Shown here: one piece after another, positions 1 through 5,297 of the stretch
How the letters are laid out: every line of letters begins with the position of its first letter
How positions within the stretch are numbered: the stretch's first letter is position 1
Assembly: GCA_902489965.1 (NCBI GenBank)
Contig: CABUCA010000101.1
Coordinates: 1-5,297, forward strand
From: an uncultured Collinsella sp.
GTDB lineage: Bacteria > Actinomycetota > Coriobacteriia > Coriobacteriales > Coriobacteriaceae
Direction of reading: 5' to 3'
DNA length: 5,297 nt
The notes under the pieces: generated by a model
Database searches by the model: none
What the model saw: only the letters and a program-made list of their open reading frames with translations
Told to the model about the DNA's origin: nothing
Position numbers and translations under genes: made by a program

Positions 1-42
1 AAAAGGCAAGGCATGACCAGAAGGTCTATGCCTTGCCTTTTT
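1..42. terminator. Strong hairpin terminator at window edge, probably bidirectional
   Basis: A perfect 14-bp stem pairs 1-14 (AAAAGGCAAGGCAT) with 28-41. Inside it, GACC (15-18) can pair with GGTC (23-26) around an AGAA loop, leaving one bulged T at 27. The right arm ends in TTTTT (38-42), giving a + strand intrinsic terminator. The A-run at 1-4 gives the mirror-image U-run on the - strand. The gene it serves lies outside the window or, if on the - strand, is not recognisable here. Confidence 0.8.
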
Positions 43-107
43 CATGCCAACTTGTACGTCCTGGACGTCGCTCGCTGACTTATGCTCAACCTGCGACGTT
101 TCTGTTG

Positions 108-140
108 TTGGTGCAAAGGGGTCAGGTTACTTTGCACCAA
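108..140. repeat. 11-bp perfect inverted repeat
   Basis: TTGGTGCAAAG (108-118) is the exact reverse complement of CTTTGCACCAA (130-140), with an 11-nt loop at 119-129. No T-run follows on the + strand; a T-run on the - strand (complement of 139-143) lies on the wrong side of the stem for a - strand terminator. It is therefore better read as a REP-like or protein-binding element than as a terminator. It lies only 7 nt from the larger inverted repeat at 148-216, so the two may form one composite element. Confidence 0.7.
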
Positions 141-147
141 AAAGGGG

Positions 148-216
148 AAGTTGCGGTGGAATAGTTCCTGTTTGGCCGTCATGAGGGGTTAAACAGGAAC
201 TATTCCACCGCAACTT
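148..216. repeat. 26-bp perfect inverted repeat (REP/MITE-like candidate)
   Basis: The left arm at 148-173 (starting AAGTTGCGGTGG) is an exact reverse complement of the right arm at 191-216, with a 17-nt loop at 174-190. In + strand RNA the stem could extend by two G-U and two C-G pairs (174-177 with 187-190). In - strand RNA the first two of these would be A-C mismatches. No T-run follows, so it is not a standard terminator. A perfect 26-bp palindrome outside a gene suggests a mobile or dispersed repeat, or an RNase III-type processing site. Only one copy lies in this window. Confidence 0.85.
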
Positions 217-278
217 ATCGGTGGCGTGTTTGGTTGGTGCCTGTTGATGGTCTGGGTATCGGGGAGGGCGGGCTCCGT

Positions 279-284
279 TATAAT
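279..284 (+). promoter_or_regulatory. Putative -10 box for the DUF1846 gene
   Basis: A consensus TATAAT lies 39 nt upstream of the chosen start codon. No good -35 hexamer lies at 16-18 bp; the nearest TTGATG (244-249) is 29 bp away, which is too far. Transcription would begin near 291, giving a leader of about 33 nt. Confidence 0.5.
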
Positions 285-312
285 CGCCTAGAACATTAAA
301 TGGAAACGGGAC

Positions 313-317
313 GGGAG
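313..317 (+). promoter_or_regulatory. Ribosome binding site deciding the DUF1846 start
   Basis: GGGAG lies 6 nt before ATG 324. The alternative in-frame ATG at 300 has no purine-rich site and would sit only about 9 nt from the predicted transcription start. Confidence 0.7.
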
Positions 318-323
318 CCATAT

Positions 324-1775
324 ATGCGCCAGGGTTTCGACAACGCGAAGTATATCGAGCTGCAGGCCGCTCATATTAAGGAGCGCATCTCGCAGTTTGG
401 CGGCAAGCTGTATTTGGAGTTTGGCGGCAAGCTGTTTGACGACTATCACGCGAGTCGCGTGCTGCCGGGTTTTGAACCGGACAGCAAGTTCCGCATGCTC
501 AAGAGCATTGCCGATGACGTTGAGGTCATCATCGCGATCAACGCGAACCACATCGAGAAGAATAAGGCCCGTGGCGACCTGGGCATTACCTATGACGAGG
601 ACGTTTTGCGCCTGGTCGACCTGTTCCGCGGCAACGGTTTTGCTGTCGCGGCCGTGGTTATCACCCAGTACGCCGGCCAGCCCGCGCTCGGCATTCCCGC
701 CAAGCTGCACTATCCCATCGAGGGCTATCCCCACGACGTCGACCTGATCGTGTCCGACGACGGCTATGGCAAGAACGAGTTTGTCGAGACCACCCGTCCG
801 CTCGTCGTGGTCACCGCGCCGGGTCCTGGTTCAGGTAAGCTCGCCACCTGCCTGTCTCAGCTCTATCACGAGCACAAGCACGGCACCGCCGCCGGCTACG
901 CCAAGTTCGAGACTTTCCCGGTCTGGAACCTTCCCCTCACGCATCCGGTCAACATCGCCTATGAGGCCGCCACGGCCGACCTCGACGATGCGAATATCAT
1001 CGACTCCTTCCACTTGGAGGCCTATAACAAGACTACGGTCAACTACAACCGCGACGTCGAGGCCTTCCCGGTGGTCCGTGCCCTGATGGAAAAGATCCTG
1101 GGCAAGAGCCCCTACCAGAGCCCCACGGACATGGGCGTCAATATGGTCGGTTTTGCCATCACCGATGACGATGCCTGCCGCGACGCTTCCAAGATGGAGA
1201 TCGTCCGCCGCTACTTTACCGCGGTCGAAAATGTGCGCCGTACCGGCGTGGGCGATGAGCAAGTCGACCGTCTCAAGATTATTATGAAGAAAGCCGGCAT
1301 CGATAAGAACTACTCGCCGGCGCGCTCGGCAGCCCTCACCAGGGAGCAGTTGACGGGTGGTCCCGTGGGTGCCATGGTCATGCCCGATGGCTCCGTGGTG
1401 ACCGGTAAGACCTCCACGCGCCTGGGCGCTGCAAGTTCACTCATCATGAATGCGCTTAAACATGTTTCGGGCGTCGACCTTGAGCTCGAGGTCATCAGCG
1501 ACGAGGCGATCGAGCCCATCAGCAAGCTCAAGACGCATTTCCTGGGCAGCAAAAACCCTCGCCTCCACACCGACGAGACGCTTATGGCGCTGTCGATCAC
1601 CTCGGCCACGAGTGAGACGGCCGCTCGCGTCCTTTCGGGCCTGGAGCAGCTGCGCGGTTGCGATGCCTTCTTTAGCGTGATTATCTCGCCGACGGACGAG
1701 ACGGTACTGCGCAAACTGGGTATCAACGTGTGCTGCGAGCCCAAGTTTGAGCGCCGCGGTTTCTTCCACCGCTAA
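324..1775 (+). CDS. DUF1846 / UPF0371 family protein of unknown function
   Basis: I recognise this 483-residue protein as DUF1846 (UPF0371), a cytoplasmic family of roughly 490-500 residues found in many Gram-positive and gut bacteria, whose function I do not know. Recognition rests on the N-terminal block GFDNAKYIELQ followed by HIKERISQFGGKLYLEFGG and then FDDYHASRVLPGFEPDSK. A glycine-rich loop APGPGSGK lies at residues 165-172, after a hydrophobic strand (PLVVVT). It resembles a nucleotide-binding P-loop but lacks the first glycine of a canonical Walker A motif, so ATP binding is only an inference. No signal peptide or membrane segment is seen. Start 324 is preferred over ATG 300 because of the GGGAG ribosome site and because family members begin close to the GFDN block. 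The gene has its own promoter-like box and terminator, so it is probably monocistronic. It looks intact, and its codon use matches pyrG. Confidence 0.93.
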   Translation: MRQGFDNAKYIELQAAHIKERISQFGGKLYLEFGGKLFDDYHASRVLPGFEPDSKFRMLKSIADDVEVIIAINANHIEKNKARGDLGITYDEDVLRLVDLFRGNGFAVAAVVITQYAGQPALGIPAKLHYPIEGYPHDVDLIVSDDGYGKNEFVETTRPLVVVTAPGPGSGKLATCLSQLYHEHKHGTAAGYAKFETFPVWNLPLTHPVNIAYEAATADLDDANIIDSFHLEAYNKTTVNYNRDVEAFPVVRALMEKILGKSPYQSPTDMGVNMVGFAITDDDACRDASKMEIVRRYFTAVENVRRTGVGDEQVDRLKIIMKKAGIDKNYSPARSAALTREQLTGGPVGAMVMPDGSVVTGKTSTRLGAASSLIMNALKHVSGVDLELEVISDEAIEPISKLKTHFLGSKNPRLHTDETLMALSITSATSETAARVLSGLEQLRGCDAFFSVIISPTDETVLRKLGINVCCEPKFERRGFFHR

Positions 1776-1809
1776 GTTTGAAGCACCGCGGTAATTGCAT
1801 TGCATTTTG

Positions 1810-1842
1810 GCCGTATCGGGTTGGCGCCCGGTACGGCTTTTT
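1810..1842 (+). terminator. Intrinsic terminator after the DUF1846 gene
   Basis: An 11-bp stem pairs GCCGTATCGGG (1810-1820) with CCCGGTACGGC (1827-1837), including one U-G pair, around the loop TTGGCG. Five Ts (1838-1842) follow. It begins 34 nt after the stop codon. Confidence 0.92.
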
Positions 1843-1908
1843 GATCAATAAAGCGCCTATTTCGGCGAAAAATAGCCGTTTACCTGCCTAGAAACAATTT
1901 GAGCGGTA

Positions 1909-1914
1909 TACAAT
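1909..1914 (+). promoter_or_regulatory. Putative -10 box for the winged-helix gene
   Basis: TACAAT, within TATACAAT, lies downstream of the preceding terminator and is the best -10 candidate. No convincing -35 box is seen. The box sits inside a small inverted repeat, CGGT (1904-1907) and ACCG (1916-1919), which could be an operator half-site pair or chance. Predicted transcription start is near 1921. Confidence 0.4.
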
Positions 1915-1947
1915 AACCGTAACTGTTTCATCCTTAGCGGGATGCCG

Positions 1948-1973
1948 CATGATGGATATTACCTGCCATCGTG
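1948..1973 (+). other. Possible leader hairpin upstream of the winged-helix gene
   Basis: CATGATGG (1948-1955) can pair with CCATCGTG (1966-1973) over 8 bp, with one U-G pair and a 10-nt loop. It lies inside the predicted leader of about 110 nt, which is long for a 112-residue protein. No known riboswitch class is recognised. Two tiny ORFs overlap it (1942-1974, 10 codons; 1949-2002, 17 codons), neither with a strong ribosome site. Confidence 0.3.
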
Positions 1974-2020
1974 AGGTGTGTCGGTCGCGCACGGCGCGTT
2001 AGATGCTCGTGCTCGGTTTG

Positions 2021-2026
2021 AGGAGG
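2021..2026 (+). promoter_or_regulatory. Ribosome binding site deciding the winged-helix start
   Basis: AGGAGG is a full Shine-Dalgarno core 5 nt before ATG 2032. The upstream in-frame GTG at 1978 has only a GAGG with almost no spacing, so the extra 18 residues are unlikely to be translated. Confidence 0.85.
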
Positions 2027-2031
2027 CTGCT

Positions 2032-2370
2032 ATGGCGGGCAAGGGTCGTGCGAGTGTCAACGATATGAAGCGTGTTGAGGTGCTGGTGTTGATGGAAATC
2101 GACCAGCAAACCGAAGACAATGGCGGGCCGTATGGTTTCTCGCGCAAAACGCTTGCCGAGCGCGTGGGGGTTTCGCCGTATCGTGCCCGCGCCGCAATCG
2201 ATCGCTTGGATTCCGAAGGCATGATTGATGTCGTCTCGCGTTATAGCGACGACGGCGGTCAGCTTGCAAATGGCATTTGCCTCACCGAACGTGGCGAGTG
2301 GTATCTTGAGGGCGTCCGTACCGGCATGCTCGTTCAAGAAATGCTTGAGGACGAGGTTGCTGATCGATAG
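2032..2370 (+). CDS. Small winged-helix DNA-binding protein, putative transcription regulator
   Basis: This is a 112-residue soluble protein that I cannot assign to a named family. Residues 12-30 form a predicted helix (MKRVEVLVLMEIDQQ). They are followed by a helix-turn-helix pattern: FSRKTLAERVGVS (36-48) as the first helix and turn, then a likely recognition helix around 49-63 (PYRARAAIDRLDSEG). Residues 64-85 (through DVVSRYSDDGG to ICLTERG) fit the beta wing of a MarR- or PadR-like winged helix. The C-terminal helix (89-108) is acidic and may serve dimerisation. No ligand or metal site is evident. A -10-like box upstream and a terminator just downstream suggest a single-gene transcript. 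It sits 178 nt upstream of pyrG, so regulation of pyrG is conceivable but unproven; autoregulation is equally possible. Codon use is less GC-biased than pyrG, consistent with modest expression. Confidence 0.78.
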   Translation: MAGKGRASVNDMKRVEVLVLMEIDQQTEDNGGPYGFSRKTLAERVGVSPYRARAAIDRLDSEGMIDVVSRYSDDGGQLANGICLTERGEWYLEGVRTGMLVQEMLEDEVADR

Positions 2371-2394
2371 CAGCATGTAACCCTTGCCATAGCG

Positions 2395-2427
2395 ACGCCG
2401 CCTGGGAAACCGGGCGGCGTTTTGTTT
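2395..2427 (+). terminator. Intrinsic terminator after the winged-helix gene
   Basis: An 11-bp stem pairs 2395-2405 (ACGCCGCCTGG) with 2410-2420, including one U-G pair, capped by a stable GAAA tetraloop (2406-2409). TTTTGTTT (2420-2427) follows. It separates the regulator from pyrG. Confidence 0.92.
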
Positions 2428-2461
2428 CAAGATTGAGAAATGCAATCGCACGCGAGAAAAA

Positions 2462-2493
2462 TTGCGAACGGTCCGCGGCGCGAGTATTACAAT
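2462..2493 (+). promoter_or_regulatory. Putative pyrG-xerD promoter
   Basis: TACAAT (2488-2493) is a good -10 box between the upstream terminator and pyrG. TTGCGA (2462-2467) is the best -35 match, but the 20-bp spacer is long, so the -35 assignment is weak. Initiation would fall around 2499-2501, inside a CCC run. This differs from the GGGC-type start used in the known CTP-sensed reiterative-transcription control of Bacillus pyrG. Confidence 0.45.
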
Positions 2494-2498
2494 GAAGA

Positions 2499-2530
2499 CC
2501 CGTAAGATGTGGATAAACAACTTCTACGGG
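2499..2530 (+). promoter_or_regulatory. Possible 5'-end hairpin in the pyrG leader
   Basis: CCCGTA (2499-2504) is complementary to TACGGG (2525-2530). AG next to it can extend pairing with CT across a bulge. The stem would lie at the very 5' end of the predicted transcript and would place GGGAAG (2528-2533), a ribosome-site-like purine stretch, partly in the stem. No T-run follows, so it is not a terminator. It might stabilise the RNA or tune translation, or be chance. Confidence 0.3.
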
Positions 2531-2542
2531 AAGCGCAGGTAA
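2507..2542 (+). CDS. Candidate 11-codon leader peptide upstream of pyrG
   Basis: ATG 2507 opens a short frame reading MWINNFYGKRR, then TAA at 2540-2542, 6 nt before the pyrG start. It overlaps the possible leader hairpin and the weak pyrG ribosome site (AGG 2537-2539), so ribosomes ending here could help initiate pyrG. There is no Shine-Dalgarno before it and it would lie only about 7 nt from the predicted 5' end, so translation would have to be near-leaderless. A frame this short is expected by chance; it is listed as a possibility only. Confidence 0.2.
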   Translation: MWINNFYGKRR

Positions 2543-2548
2543 CTCAAT

Positions 2549-4210
2549 ATGACCAAGCATGTGTTCGTAACCGGTGGCGTGGTTTCGTCCCTGGGCAAGG
2601 GTATCACCGCGGCCTCGCTGGGCCGTCTGCTCAAGTCGCGTGGCTACAAAGTAACGATGCAGAAGGCCGACCCGTATCTGAACGTCGACCCCGGTACCAT
2701 GAGCCCGTTCCAGCACGGTGAGGTCTTTGTGACCGAGGACGGCTACGAGTCCGATCTGGACCTGGGCCACTACGAGCGCTTTATTGACGAGAACCTGACC
2801 CGCGATTCTAACTTTACGACGGGTGCTATTTACAAGAGCCTGATTGCCCGCGAGCGCCGCGGTGACTTTTTGGGCGGCACCGTCCAGGTGATTCCGCACG
2901 TTACCAATGCCATCAAGGACAAATTCCGCCGCATCGAGGAGCAGACCGGCTCTGACGTTGTCATTACCGAGCTGGGCGGCACGATCGGCGACATCGAGTC
3001 GCAGCCGTTTGTCGAGGCCATTCGCCAGTATCGCAAGGAGGCCGGCCCCGAGAACGTATGCTACATCCACGTGTCGCTCGTTCCCTATATCGCCGCCGCC
3101 CACGAGGTCAAGACCAAGCCGACGCAGCACTCCGTCAAGGAGCTCCGCAGCTTTGGTATCCAGCCCGACATTATCGTTCTGCGCTCCGACCACCATATCG
3201 ACGATGCCATTCGCGGCAAGATCGCAAGCTTCTGCGACGTCGACACCGACTGTGTCTTTACCAACGAGGACTGCGCGAGCATTTACGATGTTCCGCAGCT
3301 GCTTGCCGAGCAGGACTTTGACCTGCGCATTTGCGAGCGCCTGGGTCTGGACCCGCGTGAGCGCGACATGAGCGAGTGGAACGAGTTCCTGCGCAAGCAG
3401 AATCATGCCAACCATCACGCCGACAAGGTGAAGATCGCCGTCGTGGGCAAGTATACGCAGCTGCCCGATGCCTACCTGTCGGTTATCGAGGCCCTGCACC
3501 ACGCGGGCGTGTTCTACGATCGCCACGTTGACGTGCAGCTGGTCGATGGCGAGAGCCTCGACGAGCAGAACGTCTCCGAGGTCCTGGGCGATGCCTCGGG
3601 CATCCTGGTCCCCGGCGGCTTTGGCAAGCGCGCCCTGGAGGGCAAGATCCTCGCGGCTGAGTTTGCCCGTGAGCACAAGATTCCGTATCTGGGCATTTGC
3701 CTGGGTATGCAGGTGGCCGTGTGCGAGTTCGCCCGCAACGTCGTCGGCCTTGCCGGCGCCAGCTCTTCCGAGTTCGATCCGGATGGCCCGTATAGTGTCA
3801 TCGACCTGATGAGCTCGCAGGAGGACGTGACCGAGAAGGGCGGCACCATGCGTCTGGGTGCCTATCCGTGCAAGCTCGCCGCCGATACCCTCGCGCGCGA
3901 GGCATATGGCGAGGAGCTCGTCTACGAGCGTCACCGTCACCGCTTTGAGTTCAACAACGCCTTCCGTGACCAGCTCGAGGGCGCTGGTCTGGTTATCTCG
4001 GGTCTTTCGCCCGACGAGCGCCTGGTCGAGATGGTCGAGCTGCCGCGCGACGTGCATCCGTGGTATGTGGCAACCCAGGCTCATCCCGAGTTCAAGAGCC
4101 GCCCGACCAACCCGCAGCCGCTGTTCCGCGAGTTCGTGCGCGCCTCGATCGGCCAGCATGAGGGCGTCGATCGCTTGCAGGTGACGCCCAAGAACCTCGC
4201 TACGGACTAA
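2549..4210 (+). CDS. pyrG: CTP synthase (glutamine-hydrolysing)
   Basis: CTP synthase makes CTP from UTP, ATP and glutamine, the last step of de novo pyrimidine nucleotide synthesis, as a cytoplasmic tetramer. The 553 residues show the full two-domain layout, slightly longer than the usual 530-545. The synthase domain (about 1-270) has GGVVSSLGKG (9-18) with Lys17, then DPYLNVDPGTMSP (41-53), DLDLGHYERF with metal-site Asp71, and ELGGTIGDIES with Glu141. The class I glutamine amidotransferase domain starts near 293 (KVKIAVVGKY). It has the oxyanion loop PGGFG (355-359), the nucleophile Cys384 in GICLGMQ, ERHRHRF (460-466), and His512 and Glu514 in HPEFKSRP. All catalytic residues are present. 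Start ATG 2549 matches the family N-terminus, with a weak AGG ribosome site 9 nt upstream. xerD follows after 2 nt. Strong C/G third-position bias suggests high expression. Confidence 0.99.
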   Translation: MTKHVFVTGGVVSSLGKGITAASLGRLLKSRGYKVTMQKADPYLNVDPGTMSPFQHGEVFVTEDGYESDLDLGHYERFIDENLTRDSNFTTGAIYKSLIARERRGDFLGGTVQVIPHVTNAIKDKFRRIEEQTGSDVVITELGGTIGDIESQPFVEAIRQYRKEAGPENVCYIHVSLVPYIAAAHEVKTKPTQHSVKELRSFGIQPDIIVLRSDHHIDDAIRGKIASFCDVDTDCVFTNEDCASIYDVPQLLAEQDFDLRICERLGLDPRERDMSEWNEFLRKQNHANHHADKVKIAVVGKYTQLPDAYLSVIEALHHAGVFYDRHVDVQLVDGESLDEQNVSEVLGDASGILVPGGFGKRALEGKILAAEFAREHKIPYLGICLGMQVAVCEFARNVVGLAGASSSEFDPDGPYSVIDLMSSQEDVTEKGGTMRLGAYPCKLAADTLAREAYGEELVYERHRHRFEFNNAFRDQLEGAGLVISGLSPDERLVEMVELPRDVHPWYVATQAHPEFKSRPTNPQPLFREFVRASIGQHEGVDRLQVTPKNLATD

Positions 4211-4212
4211 GG

Positions 4213-5154
4213 GTGCCGGCGAATAAGGAACATACCGAAGCTACTCCCTCGTCGCTCGCCGTGGCGGCGGGGGAGTATCTCGATTACCTCGCGGTCGAGC
4301 GGGGCTTGGCGCGCAACACGATTGCGGCCTATCGTCGTGACCTGACGACGTACTGCGCCTATCTGGAGCGGGCTGACATTGCGTCTTTTGAAGAGGTGAC
4401 CCGTCAGGTCGTGGAGGGCTTTGTTGCCGATCGCCGCGACGGAGGCTATTCCGACGCCTCGGTGGAGCGCGCGCTTGCTGCCGTGAAGGGCCTGCATGCC
4501 TTTTTGGTGCGCGATGGGGCCGTGGCCCAAAACCCGACGGCGGCGTTGCGCCTGCCCAAAAAGGCAGATCGCCTGCCGGAATACCTTTCGGTGGAGGACG
4601 TCTCGGCACTGCTCGATCAAGACTTTCCCGAGGGCGAGATGGGACTGCGCGATCACGCCATCTTGGAAGTGCTTTACGGTTGCGGCTTGCGCGTGAGTGA
4701 GCTGGTTGGGCTCGATGTGGGCGATATCCATATCGATGACGGGTTTGTCCTGGTGCGCGGTAAGGGCTCCAAGGAGCGTCTGGCCCCGTTGGTGGGAAGC
4801 GCGGCGCGTGCCCTGACACACTATCTAGGTGACGGGCGCACTCTCCTGGCCGCCCATGCTCACGGGACGGAGACCTCGGCGGTCTTTTTAAATAAGAACG
4901 GACGTCGCCTGTCGCGTCAGGCCGTGCATGCGATATGCGAGCGGTATGGGCGCCAAGTGGGGCTGGTGGGGCTCCATCCCCATACCTTGCGCCACTCCTT
5001 TGCCACCCATATGCTCGCGGGCGGTGCCGACCTGCGTGTGCTGCAGGAGATTTTGGGCCATGCCGATATTTCGACCACGCAGGTCTACACGCATGTCGAC
5101 CGCACGCAACTGACCGAGGTCTATCTGGCGGCGCATCCGTTGGCACATCGCTGA
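4213..5154 (+). CDS. xerD: Site-specific tyrosine recombinase XerD
   Basis: This 313-residue protein is a Xer-type tyrosine recombinase. With XerC it would cut and rejoin DNA at dif to resolve chromosome dimers before division. The N-terminal SAM-like core-binding domain covers about 18-105 (EYLDYLAVERGLARNTIAAY). The catalytic domain holds the whole active set: Arg160 (GLRVSELVGL), Lys184 (GKGSKERL), His257 and Arg260 (HPHTLRHSFATHML), His283 (LGHADISTTQ) and nucleophile Tyr292 (VYTHV). The C-terminus, ending HPLAHR, resembles XerD more than XerC, although subtype calls from sequence alone can err. The start is GTG 4213, 2 nt after the pyrG stop, with only a weak GGA (4204-4206) as ribosome site, so translational coupling to pyrG is likely. 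Val17 (GTG 4261) is a poorer alternative. In mycobacteria a xerD-like gene also lies just downstream of pyrG, with a Nudix gene between them that is absent here. Confidence 0.93.
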   Translation: MPANKEHTEATPSSLAVAAGEYLDYLAVERGLARNTIAAYRRDLTTYCAYLERADIASFEEVTRQVVEGFVADRRDGGYSDASVERALAAVKGLHAFLVRDGAVAQNPTAALRLPKKADRLPEYLSVEDVSALLDQDFPEGEMGLRDHAILEVLYGCGLRVSELVGLDVGDIHIDDGFVLVRGKGSKERLAPLVGSAARALTHYLGDGRTLLAAHAHGTETSAVFLNKNGRRLSRQAVHAICERYGRQVGLVGLHPHTLRHSFATHMLAGGADLRVLQEILGHADISTTQVYTHVDRTQLTEVYLAAHPLAHR

Positions 5155-5159
5155 CCTGC

Positions 5160-5173
5160 ATATTTATAAATAT
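5160..5173. repeat. 14-bp perfect AT palindrome
   Basis: ATATTTATAAATAT (5160-5173) is a perfect palindrome in an otherwise GC-rich sequence, starting 5 nt after the xerD stop and directly before the terminator hairpin. It could be a protein-binding site, or its A-rich part could act as the - strand U-tract of the neighbouring hairpin. Confidence 0.5.
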
Positions 5174-5174
5174 T

Positions 5175-5246
5175 AAAGGGGACGGGCCCCAGATTGCCGA
5201 GACGCACTTTTGCGCGCAGGGGCAATCTGGGGCCCGTCCCATTTTT
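5175..5246 (+). terminator. Long hairpin terminator of the pyrG-xerD unit
   Basis: A perfect 20-bp stem pairs 5179-5198 with 5221-5240 (GGGACGGGCCCC... with ...GGGGCCCGTCCC). AAA (5175-5177) can also pair with TTT (5242-5244) past one mismatch. The 22-nt loop contains a small CGCA/TGCG stem (5203-5206, 5211-5214). TTTTT (5242-5246) follows, which fits a terminator. The stem is longer than the other terminators here, so it may be a dispersed repeat used as a terminator. Confidence 0.85.
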
Positions 5247-5297
5247 CGCCAGACATCGACGCGGTGGTGGGCCGTGTGTGCCGTGGGATATGTTGTA
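5247..5297. other. Window end with no recognisable gene
   Basis: These 51 nt after the terminator show no start codon with a ribosome site and no recognisable protein start. They may be the upstream region of a gene lying beyond the window. Confidence 0.5.

Larger units (their letters stand above)
43..278. other. Gene-free intergenic stretch with stacked inverted repeats
   Basis: No credible coding region is seen between the edge terminator and the DUF1846 promoter. Short reading frames here run through the inverted repeats, have no ribosome site and resemble no family I know. Besides the two larger repeats listed separately, there is a palindrome ACGTCC-T-GGACGT at 56-68. There is also a possible 7-bp stem pairing ACGTCGC (65-71) with GCGACGT (93-99), which uses some of the same bases. 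The stretch looks like accumulated non-coding repeat material. Confidence 0.6.

Noticed and set aside
42..107. A - strand frame ending in TGA (44-42) just before the edge terminator, with tail ISQRATSRTYKLA
   Set aside because: The stop-then-terminator layout is suggestive of a gene end, but the frame closes within the neighbouring repeat region, has no start signal and shows no family resemblance.
127..321. 64-codon - strand ORF in the first intergenic region
   Set aside because: It reads straight through the 26-bp inverted repeat and the promoter region, has no ribosome site and no recognisable domain.
300..323. Upstream ATG 300 as the DUF1846 start
   Set aside because: No Shine-Dalgarno, only about 9 nt from the predicted transcript start, and it adds 8 residues not expected for the family.
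1857..1875. CTATTT/AAATAG inverted repeat with an inner TTTCG-G-CGAAA palindrome
   Set aside because: Short, AT-rich and just after a terminator; too likely by chance to call an operator without comparative data.
1978..2031. Upstream GTG 1978 as the winged-helix start
   Set aside because: Its ribosome site is badly spaced, whereas AGGAGG is ideally placed before ATG 2032.
2282..4159. Long open frame of 625 codons on the - strand opposite pyrG
   Set aside because: It mirrors the strong codon bias of pyrG, matches no family I recognise, has no convincing ribosome site, and runs through the regulator's terminator and the pyrG leader.
4241..5242. Open frame of 333 codons on the - strand opposite xerD
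   Set aside because: It is rich in Pro, Arg and Ala, as expected for an antisense shadow, and begins inside the terminator stem after xerD.
4213..5297. Possibility that XerD acts on the nearby inverted repeats, as in an integrative element or invertible switch
   Set aside because: The recombinase has housekeeping XerD features and sits beside pyrG as in other Actinobacteria. No dif-like 28-bp site or paired recombination sites flank any segment here.

Overview
This window looks like an ordinary chromosomal segment of a GC-rich actinobacterium, most probably Coriobacteriia and perhaps Collinsella. That placement is an inference from base composition, protein style and the pyrG-xerD pairing, and was not confirmed by a database search. 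There are four convincing protein genes, all on the + strand. In order they are a DUF1846/UPF0371 protein, a small winged-helix DNA-binding protein, CTP synthase (pyrG) and a XerD-type tyrosine recombinase. No tRNA, rRNA, CRISPR array, insertion sequence or phage gene was seen.

Layout. Positions 1-323 carry no gene and instead hold a strong hairpin terminator (1-42), an 11-bp inverted repeat (108-140), a perfect 26-bp inverted repeat (148-216) and a TATAAT box. The DUF1846 gene (324-1775) has its own Shine-Dalgarno and ends at a clear intrinsic terminator (1810-1842). The winged-helix gene (2032-2370) has a leader of about 110 nt, an AGGAGG ribosome site and its own terminator (2395-2427), so it appears monocistronic. 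pyrG (2549-4210) has a short leader that can fold and also contains an 11-codon ORF. xerD (4213-5154) follows pyrG after 2 nt, so the two are almost certainly co-transcribed. A 20-bp-stem hairpin with a T-run (5175-5246) closes the unit, and the last 51 nt show no gene.

Functionally, pyrG supplies CTP for RNA, DNA and phospholipid synthesis. XerD resolves chromosome dimers together with a partner recombinase at dif. Their linkage is more likely an old positional one than a shared pathway. The winged-helix protein may be a transcription regulator, but its target cannot be read from the sequence. I found no strong case for a new multi-gene system. The least explained parts are the intergenic inverted repeats and the pyrG leader.
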